Origin: an uncultured Litoreibacter sp.
GTDB lineage: Bacteria > Pseudomonadota > Alphaproteobacteria > Rhodobacterales > Rhodobacteraceae
Reading direction: 5' to 3'
Length of the DNA: 64,000 bases
Assembly (NCBI RefSeq): GCF_947501785.1
Contig: NZ_CANMXB010000001.1
Span: 3,042,501-3,106,500 of the forward strand
Positions 46,540 through 56,069 of this stretch are shown here, one piece after another (the first letter of the stretch is position 1; each line of letters starts with the position of its first letter). The translations under genes and the position numbers were made by a program. Under the pieces are notes generated by a model that was given only the letters and a program-made list of their open reading frames with translations, ran no database searches and had not been told where the DNA came from.

Positions 46540-47522
46540 GCCTTAAAGTCGGGAACCTGTTTTGCGAGTTCCGCTTTCAAAACATCAAGATAGGCTTTGA
46601 AGCGAGCGTTTGGTTCAAGTTTATTCGTTTTCCAATAGTGGCCGAAATCTTGTCCGCGCCAAAACCCTGGCGCGTAGACGACATCCAGCAAAATAAATGT
46701 GCCCAGCATACCCTGACCGTCAATGCCTATCCTGCGCGAAATGCTGCGGGCATTGGCAATCCGATCTCGAATTTCAGCCATGGGCACATCGTCCAGAATA
46801 GCGGGGTAATCCCTCGCAAAATTTCGGGCAGTGCGTCGGTTCGCAAGTTCGGTTCCAATGAGATCCACCAGATGAGTGTCAAAGCTAGGAGTTGGAGGCA
46901 CCTTCCAATCGCGTCGGTCCGCGTGAAAGCTTACTCGGACCACTTCGTCAAACACATTGAAGGCGATGAAGTGGTCAATAATGAGCGGCCTGAACAGGCT
47001 GCGTATGAGGGGTGTTTCCGGTGCTTCGGGGCGCTTCAAATAGGTAAGGATGAAGTCGGGGTCCCAAAACCTGACAAAGAAATTCTGACCGCGTTGGTCA
47101 GGAGCTTGTGTAAATTTGCGTAGATGACGCCAAACTTCATCGAAGCTGAGAGATGATTGCACGAATACACCAGGCTCATATCCCCAAAGATGCCACGGCG
47201 CCGGGTTGGGGCCGTCCGTCAACAGGTTTTCTGTAAATCTGTTCTCTGGTTCCAGCCGAACAAGCCATGGCGCAACTTCGTTCAAATCATCTTCCGCTTG
47301 CCCGACGAACAAGCATCGATGCTCAAGCTCACTTTGTTCAAGTTGCTCCACCAGGTTGGGCACTCTTGCTGCGTCCAAGACCGCGAAACAGGTCTGGGTT
47401 CGGTTGAACAACAAGCTATAGATCGGGTCGTTCTCAGGGTCGTGCTCGCCCGGCTGTCTGGGTCGCGCATTGGGGTGTGGATGCAGTTCGTACCAATCCA
47501 AATCCTGCATCAAATTCTGCAT
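46530..47522 (-). CDS. DUF4123 effector adaptor, intact
   Basis: 330 aa. DUF4123 proteins chaperone type VI effectors to VgrG/PAAR tips (TecT for TseT). The family layout is present: FAVLDAARVPNLVEQLEQS, CLFVGQAEDDLNEVAPWLVRL, WGYEPGVFVQSSLSFDEVWRH and FFVRFWDPDFILTYLK in order, followed by a helical C-terminal part. It overlaps the effector start by 10 bases. Unlike the copy at 2166-3180 it is uninterrupted, which makes it the natural reference for that broken gene. The region is AT-richer than its neighbours (26 of 60 bases G or C at 46561-46620). Confidence 0.82.
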   Translation of the reverse strand: MQNLMQDLDWYELHPHPNARPRQPGEHDPENDPIYSLLFNRTQTCFAVLDAARVPNLVEQLEQSELEHRCLFVGQAEDDLNEVAPWLVRLEPENRFTENLLTDGPNPAPWHLWGYEPGVFVQSSLSFDEVWRHLRKFTQAPDQRGQNFFVRFWDPDFILTYLKRPEAPETPLIRSLFRPLIIDHFIAFNVFDEVVRVSFHADRRDWKVPPTPSFDTHLVDLIGTELANRRTARNFARDYPAILDDVPMAEIRDRIANARSISRRIGIDGQGMLGTFILLDVVYAPGFWRGQDFGHYWKTNKLEPNARFKAYLDVLKAELAKQVPDFKAWW

Positions 47523-47625
47523 GGCCGCCGTCCATCGCGCAATCTCTTAACAATGGCTCGACCCTCCAATACTTTTGGTGGTGCTACAACCAGGTTGCTT
47601 GGACCCTGTAGCATTTCGGTCAAAA

Positions 47626-47655
47626 AAAACCCCGCTGCCTGTGCCGCGGGGTTTT
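47626..47655 (-). terminator. Terminator of the trxA transcript
   Basis: AAAACCCCGC / GCGGGGTTTT form a 10-bp stem with a 10-base loop 50 bases after trxA; A- and T-runs on both sides allow function in either direction. Confidence 0.8.
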
Positions 47656-47684
47656 GTACATTTTGGGTTTTTGAGCAAAAACTT

Positions 47685-47704
47685 TTGTCCCAAATTGTCC
47701 CAAA
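47685..47704. repeat. Tandem 10-base repeat
   Basis: TTGTCCCAAA occurs twice head to tail, ending directly at the trxA stop codon. Confidence 0.75.
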
Positions 47705-48028
47705 CTAGGCGATTGTCTCGTCGATCCAGCCTGCCAGTGCCGCCTTCGGAGCAGCCCCAACCTTGTTGGAAACCACCTCGCCATCCTTGAACATGAACAA
47801 CGCCGGAATACCGCGCACACCCATCTGGGCAGGGGAGTTCGGGTTCTCGTCCACGTTCACTTTGACGATCTTGACCTTGCCGTCATACTCCGCCGAAAGC
47901 TCTTCCAGAGCGGGGCCGATCTGCTTGCACGGGCCACACCATTCCGCCCAAAAGTCAACGATAACAGGCACATCCGCTTGGCGGACTTCGGCGTCAAAAG
48001 TGTCGTCTGTTACGGCTACTGTGGCCAT
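47705..48028 (-). CDS. trxA: Thioredoxin
   Basis: 107 aa, the TrxA length. It is the general disulfide reductant of the cytoplasm. The active site is [16 protein letters not shown], and the cis-Pro is in [14 protein letters not shown]. The ATG at 48028 is chosen because GGAGGG lies 8 bases upstream. It is the last gene of the long minus-strand run that includes addAB and is followed by a terminator. Confidence 0.96.
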   Translation of the reverse strand: MATVAVTDDTFDAEVRQADVPVIVDFWAEWCGPCKQIGPALEELSAEYDGKVKIVKVNVDENPNSPAQMGVRGIPALFMFKDGEVVSNKVGAAPKAALAGWIDETIA

Positions 48029-48094
48029 GTAATTCCCTCCGGGGTGTGAGTGCATATGTCAGATGCCAGAACGTATGGATGCATAGCAGAGTCG

Positions 48095-51000
48095 TCAAGG
48101 TTTGGTGGTGCACAGCAGTGCTGCACTCACGATGTCGTGTGGTAAGCGCATTAATTCTGCTGTTTCCGTCCACACAATCGCCGTCTCAACCTGACGATTT
48201 GGATAAATCTGCCCCAACGCCGCCGCATACGCGCCCATCTGCCTGAGCAGCCCGTCAGGCGTCTGTTCCGGGGTCGCCGGGACATGTCGGTTGGACTTGA
48301 AATCAACGGCCAGAACGGTGTCATCGGTGATGACCAACCGGTCGATGGCGCCATTGATTTGGCGCCCCTCCAACTCAGGCAGAGTTGCAGTCACGTCAAC
48401 CTCCGCCAGGGCGCTGCCATCAAACAGAAATTGCAAGTGGGGCGCGTCGAGCACCTTGTTTGCAACGGCCAACAGGTCCTCCCCCAGCGGATTGTCGTAA
48501 CCGCGCAGTACCATCTCAGCCCGCCGGATGCGCTCCGATTTGGGGGCATTCGCGAGGTGCTCCAGCAACAAATGTATCGCCGTCCCGCGGGCTTTTGCGT
48601 CCTCCTCCGAAAGGGTGTCCGGGATGCCGGGCAGAACCTTCGCGCCTCCAAGGTTGGAGGGGGAAAGTGCTGCAGGCGTGTTGATTGGTGCGGGCAAAGG
48701 CTCGGTGGCCCAGCGCGGCAAGGGGGCGGGCTCCTCTTGCGCTTGCGGGCTCCGCGTCGTGGTGTCGGCGGGCCAATCGAGATGAGCAAGTCGCAGCTTG
48801 GTATCCTCCAAACCTGGAACAGCCCCCGCCCGGGTCAATCCGTTCTCGACAATCTCGTACCAGGTGTCGCCTTTCTTCGGGACGTCCCCAGACCCGCAAA
48901 CGATCAGCCAGCTCTCGGCACGGGTCAACGCCACATAGAGCAGCCGCATGCGTTCCTGCTGCTGCAAGGTCTTCTTGGCGTCGGTCAGGTCGGTTTGCGC
49001 GCGCGTGGCTTCGGTCGCACGGGCTTTCCAAATCGCGGCGCCGCCTGCGTCAAGAATGTCGTCGCGGACGTCATTCTTGGTCGTTCCGGTTTGAGGCAAA
49101 ATGACGATTGGCGCTTCCAGCCCCTTGGCCCCATGCACGGTCATGACGCGGATGAAGTCGCCTTCGCTGTCCATTTGCCGCTTGATCGTGACGTCATCCG
49201 TCGCAAGCCAGGTTAGAAATCCGGTCAATGTCGGTGCCTCAGACCGCTCGTAGGTCAGGGCCTGATCCAGCAGTGCCGCTATGCCTTCCTCCGCCTCGAC
49301 GCCCAGGCGAGATAGCAGCCGTTCGCGGCCGTGATGATAGGTCAGTGCCCGCTCCAGCAGGTCGTAGGGGCGCATGAAATCAGCCTGGTTGAGCAGGTCA
49401 TCCAGCATGGCATAGATGTCTGGAAACTCGGCTGAGCGGGCGTTTAGCTGGGTCCAAAGGAGGCCGTCGCGGCCATGGGCAAGCGAGTACAGGTCTTCCT
49501 CGCTGAGATTTCCCAGCGGGGATCGGATGATTTCGGCAAGCGCCAAATCGTCCTGCGGCGTTTCAAGGAAGGACAAGAGCGAGATGAGATCCCGCACACC
49601 AAGCTCTCCCCCAACACGCAGGCGGTCCGCGCCGGCCATTGGCAGACCCAGCGTTTTGCAGGCTCGGATAATTTCGTGGAAGAGGCCGGCCTGAGCGGAT
49701 CGCGACTGCACCAGAATAAGGAAATCCTTGGCACGGATGGGACGGGTGATCGCTTCTTCCATCCCGTCACGATGCTGGATTTCGGTGATCTGCCCATGCA
49801 TGATTTGATGCTGGATTTGACGCGCAATCAGCTCCGCCAACTGGACGGAATGGTGGTCGGAGCCAACGGTATCAACAGGGTCAAACCATGCCTTGTCCTC
49901 TTCCTTATCCCCGCTTTCGATCCAGTCCCAAAGATCCACGCGTCCGGGCAATTCCGTCTTGAACGCTTTGTGCTCCAGCGCGTCGCCCATCCCCCCTCGC
50001 AAAGTTTCGGTGAAGACGTGATCGACAAGCTTCAGGATCGGCGCGGCGGAGCGGAAAGAATACAGAAGCTCGCGGGATGCAAACGGTGCCGCAATCGCTG
50101 AGAGCTTCTCCTCGAAATAGCGTCGCATTCGATCAAATTCTGCCGGATCCGCGCCTTGGAACGAGTAGATTGATTGCTTCTTGTCGCCGACCACAAAGAT
50201 CGTCCGCGGCTCCGGTCGCGCGCCTTGGCCGGATGTGAATTCCTGAGCAAGCAGCCGGATCACGTCCCATTGCGCCGGCGACGTGTCCTGTGCCTCATCC
50301 ACCAAAATGTGGTCGATGCCGCCGTCGAGGCGGAACAGCACCCACGAGGCCACATATTCGTTGGTCAGCAGCTGGCGGGCTTTCTGGATCAAGTCGTCGA
50401 AGTCCAGGCTGCCACGCTGCTGCTTCGCGGCGGCCAGCTTTGACAAGAACGGCGTTGCGAAGGCGTGCAACGTAGCAGTGCGTTGAAAGGAGAGAAGGGC
50501 AAGGCGCGCCTCGCGCACATCGGCCACGCGGGATTTGAGCGCGTCGAACGCGTCTTTAAGTGGCCCCATGTCAGCGGCGACGGATTTGGTCGGGGGCGTA
50601 GATTTGACGCTGTACGGCTCCTTTGTTTTTGCACCGGTCAGACAAATGGGTTCCAGCGCGGCAACACTCGACAGGTCTGGCGCGTCCAAGTTCAGTTGGC
50701 GTAGTCCCTGGGCGAGTTTGGTGTCAGTCGCTCCGCCAGCATCCAGGAACGGGAGCATGTCTGCGATCAACCGGGCCTCGTCGCCGTTGAATACACCGTC
50801 CAGGATGGTTTGACTGGTGGTGCCAACCGGCAATGCAAAAAGCGCGCGTAATTCTGTCTCGCTAACCGGTTTGGCAAACGCTTCGGCATTGCGCGTGATT
50901 TCGGCCAACAGGGCGTCGGGATCTTCGCCGGTGAAGTGTTGCGCCAAGCCCTGCACAACCTCCGGCATGTCGTTGGCCATCTGGTCCAGCACATCTGCGC

Positions 51001-51466
51001 GCAGCAGTTTGGCGGCGCGGTCGTCCATCTCGGTGAAGGCGGGTGTAACCTGAGCCTCCAATGGGAAACGGCGCAGGAGCGATGCGCAGAAGGAGTGGAT
51101 GGTTTGGATTTTCAATCCACCCGGCGTTTCGATCGCTTTGGCAAACAGCCGTCGCGCGTTGCGGAGTTGCTCGGAGTTGATCTTACCCGGGCTCACACCA
51201 AGCGCCATGAGGCTGACTTTGAGGGTCTCGTCCGGCATCATTGCCCATTCCCCGAGACGCTTGAACAATCGGTTCTGCATCTCGGATGCGGCGGCTTTGG
51301 TGTAGGTCAGGCACAGGATGCGCTGCGGCATGATGCCTTGCAGCAGCAATAGCGCCACACGATCCGTCAGCACGCGGGTTTTGCCGGACCCCGCATTCGC
51401 CGACAGCCATGTCGAGCGGTTTGGCAAAGACGCGTCAATCTGGGCGCGGGTTGCGTCGTCGGTCAT
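48095..51466 (-). CDS. addA: Double-strand break repair helicase-nuclease AddA
   Basis: 1123 aa. The motor and nuclease subunit of AddAB, which resects double-strand breaks for RecA, the alphaproteobacterial counterpart of RecBCD. UvrD-type motifs are WLSANAGSGKTRVLTDRVAL (Walker A), ILVDEAQDTSPAQWDVIRLL (II), and GLEAPIVILPQTGTTKND and LYVALTRAESWLIVCG (IV-VI region). A RecB-type nuclease domain closes the protein, with AVDFKSNRHVP. The start overlaps the addB stop by 4 bases. Confidence 0.95.
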   Translation of the reverse strand: MTDDATRAQIDASLPNRSTWLSANAGSGKTRVLTDRVALLLLQGIMPQRILCLTYTKAAASEMQNRLFKRLGEWAMMPDETLKVSLMALGVSPGKINSEQLRNARRLFAKAIETPGGLKIQTIHSFCASLLRRFPLEAQVTPAFTEMDDRAAKLLRADVLDQMANDMPEVVQGLAQHFTGEDPDALLAEITRNAEAFAKPVSETELRALFALPVGTTSQTILDGVFNGDEARLIADMLPFLDAGGATDTKLAQGLRQLNLDAPDLSSVAALEPICLTGAKTKEPYSVKSTPPTKSVAADMGPLKDAFDALKSRVADVREARLALLSFQRTATLHAFATPFLSKLAAAKQQRGSLDFDDLIQKARQLLTNEYVASWVLFRLDGGIDHILVDEAQDTSPAQWDVIRLLAQEFTSGQGARPEPRTIFVVGDKKQSIYSFQGADPAEFDRMRRYFEEKLSAIAAPFASRELLYSFRSAAPILKLVDHVFTETLRGGMGDALEHKAFKTELPGRVDLWDWIESGDKEEDKAWFDPVDTVGSDHHSVQLAELIARQIQHQIMHGQITEIQHRDGMEEAITRPIRAKDFLILVQSRSAQAGLFHEIIRACKTLGLPMAGADRLRVGGELGVRDLISLLSFLETPQDDLALAEIIRSPLGNLSEEDLYSLAHGRDGLLWTQLNARSAEFPDIYAMLDDLLNQADFMRPYDLLERALTYHHGRERLLSRLGVEAEEGIAALLDQALTYERSEAPTLTGFLTWLATDDVTIKRQMDSEGDFIRVMTVHGAKGLEAPIVILPQTGTTKNDVRDDILDAGGAAIWKARATEATRAQTDLTDAKKTLQQQERMRLLYVALTRAESWLIVCGSGDVPKKGDTWYEIVENGLTRAGAVPGLEDTKLRLAHLDWPADTTTRSPQAQEEPAPLPRWATEPLPAPINTPAALSPSNLGGAKVLPGIPDTLSEEDAKARGTAIHLLLEHLANAPKSERIRRAEMVLRGYDNPLGEDLLAVANKVLDAPHLQFLFDGSALAEVDVTATLPELEGRQINGAIDRLVITDDTVLAVDFKSNRHVPATPEQTPDGLLRQMGAYAAALGQIYPNRQVETAIVWTETAELMRLPHDIVSAALLCTTKP

Positions 51467-54396
51467 CGTCCTACCCGCCTTGGCATCGGATCCTCGGTGA
51501 TGTCCCATTCGCCATACCGGGCCAAGGTGTCGTAGTCCTGATCCCAGCGGTTTTCATGCACTGCGCGGCGCGACGGGTAACCTTTTTCCGGGTCCATGTA
51601 GGCAGAGATCAGAGCTTCCAGCTCTGACCAGACTTTCGCGACTTCGTCGGGCGTCAGCTGCTGAGCAATCTCTTCAGGCGAGGCCCCCAGTCCAACATAG
51701 CTGACCTGCGCAACCGTGGCATCTGGAAAGCCCTCGTATTGCAGGGCGGCCAATAACGGCAGCTGCTTATTGAAGTGTTCCTGCATTGGCTTGGTGGGAA
51801 GGGTACCGGTTTTGTAGTCATACAGCACCAGCGCGCCGGATGGGTCGCGGTCGATCCGGTCGGCCCGTCCATTCAAAGTGAAACCAAGGTTGTCGATTGT
51901 GCGGGTGCCATCCGCCTCGAACGCGTCTGGTTTTGCGAGTTTGCGGCGCGCCTGTTCGGATTGAATGAACCAGGGCACGGCCCGCGCCAGCTTGGCCCGC
52001 CAAAAGGCGCGGGTCGCAGGCCAGGCCACATGGCGATGCAAAAACTCGTCGGCCCTTTCTAGCAGCCTGTCGGCGGCATCTTCGGGCAGCGCGGATTTGT
52101 GCTCCGCAATAAACGCCTGCAGGACCTTGTGGATGACGTCGCCGCGCAGCGCGGCGTCGGCCTCGGCGTGCAGGGGCTTCAATGGCCTTAGCTTGAGGAT
52201 GTGGCGCGCATAGACCGCGTATGGGTCGCGGATCAACGTCTCGATGTGAGTCACCCAAAGGTTCTTTGGGCGGTGATCAACAGGTGGCTGTGGCGAAGGG
52301 CGGGCGGCCTTGGGCAGTTTCAGGCGCGGGGTGTCATAGGCCTGCGCGAGGTCAACCCACTCCTTGCCGCGGCTCCTCATGTTCTCGAACGCCTTTGGAC
52401 CGTCGCCTGGCAATCCGGTCATCAGGTTTTGGAGGCGGTTCAGCCAGCGGGACTGTACCGTTTCAGCCTCGGCGTCGCGCACGGAACGGGTCAACCAGAC
52501 TTCGGGCGCGGCAATGGCTTGCTGGAAGTCATGCGCCGACAGTCCGATGCGGCTTTCGGGCAGGTAAAGTCCGGCCTGCCCGCGCATATCTCGGTTCAGC
52601 CAAGGGTCAGGGTTGGGCATTGCTGGCCAGGTGCCGTCATTAAGCCCGGCGAGGATGACAAGCTCCGCCCCCTGAACGCGGGCCTCCAACGTTCCCCAAA
52701 TCATGATGTTGGCATGGGTGAAAAACGGGTCCCGGACTTCTTCCTTGGACAGCAAGGCGCTGACGAGGTCGCTGTATTCCGTGGCGGTGTAGTGACCGGC
52801 TACGCCGCTGGCCTTGGCCAGTTTGGCGAACACGGCTTGTGCGGTTTCCCCGGCCGTTTTCAACCACAGATGGGGCGTGCCGTCGTCTGGCCCTTGGGTG
52901 AGCCGTTCGGCGACCTGCTGATGCAGCGCAACGAGATCGCACAGCGGTTGCGCGCGCTGGGATGCCAATGGCGCGATGCAGGACCACAGCCAATCATGCC
53001 AGGCCACGGTCCCGGGGTCTTCGGCCTCGCGCTCTTCCGCCCAGTTCTGGCTGTGTTGCTGTGTCAAAGCTGGCGGGCCGCCGCGCAGCACTTTCATTTC
53101 CAGATGCCGGACACGCCCCTGATGGGCACTGCGATTGTCGGCGTAGACCAGCGGGTGTTTCAACAACGCCAGCATCCGGTCCGGCGTTACGTCCTGCCCG
53201 ATCATCGCAGCGGTTTGGCGCAATAGCCTTCCGGGCGGCGACAGGTCCAGCCGCGCGCCGGCGCTGTCATTGGGGGTGATGTGCCAAGCGGACAATGCGG
53301 CCGTCACCCGGCGCGTCAGGGTCTGATCGGTTGTGATCAACGCCGCTGTCGTGCCCTCTTGCGCCGCCTTTCGTAGCCGCATCGCAATCGCCAGAGTTTC
53401 GACGCGTTGGGTTGGCGCTTCCACCAATGTAAGGGCTTCGGTGGCATGTGTCAGAGGCAGCAAATCCGGGCCGTCATCCAGCCACGCATCGGTGACGGGG
53501 GCGGGGCGAAGTGCCAGCGACACAAGCTGGTTGCGAGATTGACTTGGCAAGGAAGCGCCGGGGGCCCAGCTGGCGATATCATCTTTCGTCACAGACAGCT
53601 CTTCCATCAACCGGTGGTAGCGAAACTGTGGGTGATCCTCAGCCGCCGGACCTGTGCCGGTGGCGCCAAGTTTTGCCCAAATCTTGCCGGGCATATCAAA
53701 ATCGAAGCCAGGTAGCACAAGCGCGCCTTGCGGCAGACGAGACACGGCGCGCATGAAGGCGCGCGTCGTGCCGCGGGACCCGGTGGAGCCTGCAACGATG
53801 ATCGGGTGTTCGGGCGGGTTGGCGTCCCACGACGAAGCGAGCGCCTCCACCACAGCGCGCTGCCGCCCTTCGGTATCCAGCTCAGCCTCAGGGTCGAGGA
53901 ACCTTCGGACAAGTTCGATAAACGTCAGGCTGCGCTTCCAGTGGTCCGAGTGCTGGGCCACATCGAGAGCAAGAATTTGTTCGATACTAACGCCCTCACC
54001 CTGCATCTCTTCCAGCAAAGTGGCCAGGCTATCGGCCAAATCAAAGGCCATGTCGCGCGCGGCGAGCGTCTCTTCGGTCTCGATCAGTTTGCGCACCAAC
54101 TGGGCAAGCTCCAGCCTTCGGACTAGGCCATCGGTGGCGGGTGGCAAATCAAGGTGCGGATCGCGCGACAGGTCGGTTATGAGGTGCAAGCGAGGCAGAA
54201 GCATTGCCCCGTGCTCCGCAAATAGCTGGCCGACACGCCGCTTCATACGTGCCGTGTTCATATACAGATGAACGCGCGCCAGATCCTCCGGCGGGCGGGA
54301 TTGGAACCGCGTGATAAGCCCACAGACAAGCGCGCGCGGAAAATCTACACCCGGTGGCATTCCGAAAACACGCGCTGTCTTGCTGGGGTCAAACAT
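51463..54396 (-). CDS. addB: Double-strand break repair protein AddB
   Basis: 977 aa. Partner of AddA. The N-terminal half is an inactivated helicase-like region; the C-terminal nuclease (PD-(D/E)XK, about 690-960) has LVLYDYKTGTLPT and the preceding LRGDVIHKVLQAFI helix. The Cys cluster that binds Fe-S in Firmicutes AddB is not seen; DPYAVYARHIL stands in its place, as expected for alphaproteobacteria. It overlaps the nucleotidyltransferase gene by 8 bases at its start. Confidence 0.92.
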   Translation of the reverse strand: MFDPSKTARVFGMPPGVDFPRALVCGLITRFQSRPPEDLARVHLYMNTARMKRRVGQLFAEHGAMLLPRLHLITDLSRDPHLDLPPATDGLVRRLELAQLVRKLIETEETLAARDMAFDLADSLATLLEEMQGEGVSIEQILALDVAQHSDHWKRSLTFIELVRRFLDPEAELDTEGRQRAVVEALASSWDANPPEHPIIVAGSTGSRGTTRAFMRAVSRLPQGALVLPGFDFDMPGKIWAKLGATGTGPAAEDHPQFRYHRLMEELSVTKDDIASWAPGASLPSQSRNQLVSLALRPAPVTDAWLDDGPDLLPLTHATEALTLVEAPTQRVETLAIAMRLRKAAQEGTTAALITTDQTLTRRVTAALSAWHITPNDSAGARLDLSPPGRLLRQTAAMIGQDVTPDRMLALLKHPLVYADNRSAHQGRVRHLEMKVLRGGPPALTQQHSQNWAEEREAEDPGTVAWHDWLWSCIAPLASQRAQPLCDLVALHQQVAERLTQGPDDGTPHLWLKTAGETAQAVFAKLAKASGVAGHYTATEYSDLVSALLSKEEVRDPFFTHANIMIWGTLEARVQGAELVILAGLNDGTWPAMPNPDPWLNRDMRGQAGLYLPESRIGLSAHDFQQAIAAPEVWLTRSVRDAEAETVQSRWLNRLQNLMTGLPGDGPKAFENMRSRGKEWVDLAQAYDTPRLKLPKAARPSPQPPVDHRPKNLWVTHIETLIRDPYAVYARHILKLRPLKPLHAEADAALRGDVIHKVLQAFIAEHKSALPEDAADRLLERADEFLHRHVAWPATRAFWRAKLARAVPWFIQSEQARRKLAKPDAFEADGTRTIDNLGFTLNGRADRIDRDPSGALVLYDYKTGTLPTKPMQEHFNKQLPLLAALQYEGFPDATVAQVSYVGLGASPEEIAQQLTPDEVAKVWSELEALISAYMDPEKGYPSRRAVHENRWDQDYDTLARYGEWDITEDPMPRRVGR

Positions 54397-55066
54397 TCAG
54401 CATCGCTTCGGCCAGCGGGATGCCTGACGGCGTCCCAACATCGGCCCATCGTCCGGGGTATGTAACGCCCGCAACTTTGCCTTCCCCAAGCAGCCTGTCC
54501 CAAACGGCGTTCAGCGAGAACACGCGCCCGGGATGTGCCGCCACAACATCTCGACGAATGATTTGCGCGCCGGTGTAGACCTGACCGTCGGGACTGCGCG
54601 AAAGTGACCCATCTTGGCCAAGGATAAAATTGCCTTTGCGGGCATATCCGACCGTCTGTTCTACCGGAACCAACAGCAGCAAGGCCGACATGTCGTCGCG
54701 CCAAGCGTCCAACAATATGCCAAGCGGGTTTGGGCCGGACCACACCGCGTCCGAATTCAACGTCACAACGGCCTCACCGTGCATCTTCGGCAGGGCGGAT
54801 TTCAGGCCGCCACCGGTGTCCAGAATGTCGGGGTATTCAACATGCGTTGTAATCGTGGGTGGTAAATGGGCGACCATCTGATCCGCCAGATAATGCGCGT
54901 TGACGTGGATGTTCAAAGCCAGGTCGCGTGCCAACCCGATCGCGTGGTCGATCAGCGGCGCGCCGGCAACCTCGATCAACGGTTTTGGCGTGGTCTCAGT
55001 CAGGGGCGCCATACGGGTGCCGAATCCGGCGCCGAAGATCAAAATATCGTTGGCTGACTCAGGCAT
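54389..55066 (-). CDS. murU: MurNAc-1-phosphate uridylyltransferase-like
   Basis: 225 aa. A nucleotidyltransferase with AGFGTRMAPLTETTPKPLIEV (NTP loop) and the metal-site block VTLNSDAVW; GRWADVGTPSGIPLAEAML ends the protein. MurU makes UDP-MurNAc from MurNAc-1-phosphate, bypassing de novo synthesis. The adjacent kinase AmgK supplies the substrate, which supports MurU over a sugar-1-phosphate enzyme. The true ATG at 55066 lies inside the end of amgK, an 8-base overlap. Confidence 0.88.
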   Translation of the reverse strand: MPESANDILIFGAGFGTRMAPLTETTPKPLIEVAGAPLIDHAIGLARDLALNIHVNAHYLADQMVAHLPPTITTHVEYPDILDTGGGLKSALPKMHGEAVVTLNSDAVWSGPNPLGILLDAWRDDMSALLLLVPVEQTVGYARKGNFILGQDGSLSRSPDGQVYTGAQIIRRDVVAAHPGRVFSLNAVWDRLLGEGKVAGVTYPGRWADVGTPSGIPLAEAMLNV

Positions 55067-56069
55067 TGGCGGCCTTGATCCGCGCGACAATGTCAGGGGT
55101 TGGCGCGGGAAGGACTTGCCGTACCCATTGCCCGAATTCAGCGAGGTCAGGATGGGTGAGGTCGTCCATAAGGTTGCGCCAAACGCGCGGCAACATGTCA
55201 GGGTAGTGGCCTTTGCCGTCACGCACGCAGAGCCGGGTAAAGACGCCAATGATACGCAGATTGCGCTGCGCGCTGCAGACCGCATAGCGCGCCCCGAACT
55301 GTTGCTTGTCGGATTGCGAAACCCCGATGAAATGTTCGATGCATTGATGTTGTACCGAAGGGTCCACATCGCGGCGCGCATCCTTCAGAAGCGAGGCCAA
55401 ATCATAGGCTGCGTCGCCCATCATCGCGTCCTGAAAGTCCAACAATCCGACCCGGCGGTCTCCGTCGCGATCTGGTAGCCAAAGCAGGTTTTCGGCATGG
55501 TAGTCCCGTTGCACCAGCACAGGCGGGCCGATGAGAGCGCTGTGTAAATGATCGGCGATGCGAAGGTGGAATTCTTCCCGAATGTCCGGCGGATTTTCGG
55601 CGGCATATGTCAGGTACCAGTCAGCAGCCAGCAGCGCGGTATCCGCCATCTCTTTGGGGCCGTAGGGCAGCAGGTTCGCCGGCGGCTCAGCCTGCTGCGC
55701 CGTGTAAAGCGCATCCGTGGCAGCGAGGTAAAGCTGCAGCTCTGGACCGGGGTTTTTCTCCAGAACCCTCGCAAAGAGATCATCGCCCAAATCTTCGATG
55801 ATGAGAAAGCCGTTGGTGGTGTCCCGTGCGAAGATCTCAGGCGCGCTAAGGCCTGCCTGACGCAAATGGGTCGCGATATTGATAAAGGGGCGTGTGTCTT
55901 CGCCCTTCTCGGGTGGCGCATCCATCAGTACGGCTTTGCCCAGGTCGGGGTGCCGCAGACGGTCATATCGGCGGTTTGATGCGTCACCGGCCAGAACAAT
56001 TCGTTGTGCGTCCGCCCAGCCTGCCATTTTCAGGAATGCCTGCAGGTGCTGTTCACGCTCCGCGGTCAT
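55059..56069 (-). CDS. amgK: Cell-wall amino-sugar anomeric kinase AmgK
   Basis: 336 aa. An aminoglycoside-phosphotransferase-fold kinase that phosphorylates MurNAc/GlcNAc at C1 during peptidoglycan recycling. Signs are LAGDASNRRYDRL (N-terminal ATP site), the catalytic LVQRDYHAENLLWL (Brenner box with Asp and Asn) and GLLDFQDAMMGDAAYDLASLL (metal-binding Asp). The ATG at 56069 overlaps the tsaE stop. Operon order tsaE-amgK-murU is common in alphaproteobacteria. Confidence 0.9.
   Translation of the reverse strand: MTAEREQHLQAFLKMAGWADAQRIVLAGDASNRRYDRLRHPDLGKAVLMDAPPEKGEDTRPFINIATHLRQAGLSAPEIFARDTTNGFLIIEDLGDDLFARVLEKNPGPELQLYLAATDALYTAQQAEPPANLLPYGPKEMADTALLAADWYLTYAAENPPDIREEFHLRIADHLHSALIGPPVLVQRDYHAENLLWLPDRDGDRRVGLLDFQDAMMGDAAYDLASLLKDARRDVDPSVQHQCIEHFIGVSQSDKQQFGARYAVCSAQRNLRIIGVFTRLCVRDGKGHYPDMLPRVWRNLMDDLTHPDLAEFGQWVRQVLPAPTPDIVARIKAANA

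Noticed and set aside
46530-47522. Adaptor fused to an effector domain
   Set aside because: The C-terminal part is helical and fits the end of DUF4123 proteins; the nuclease is a separate overlapping gene.
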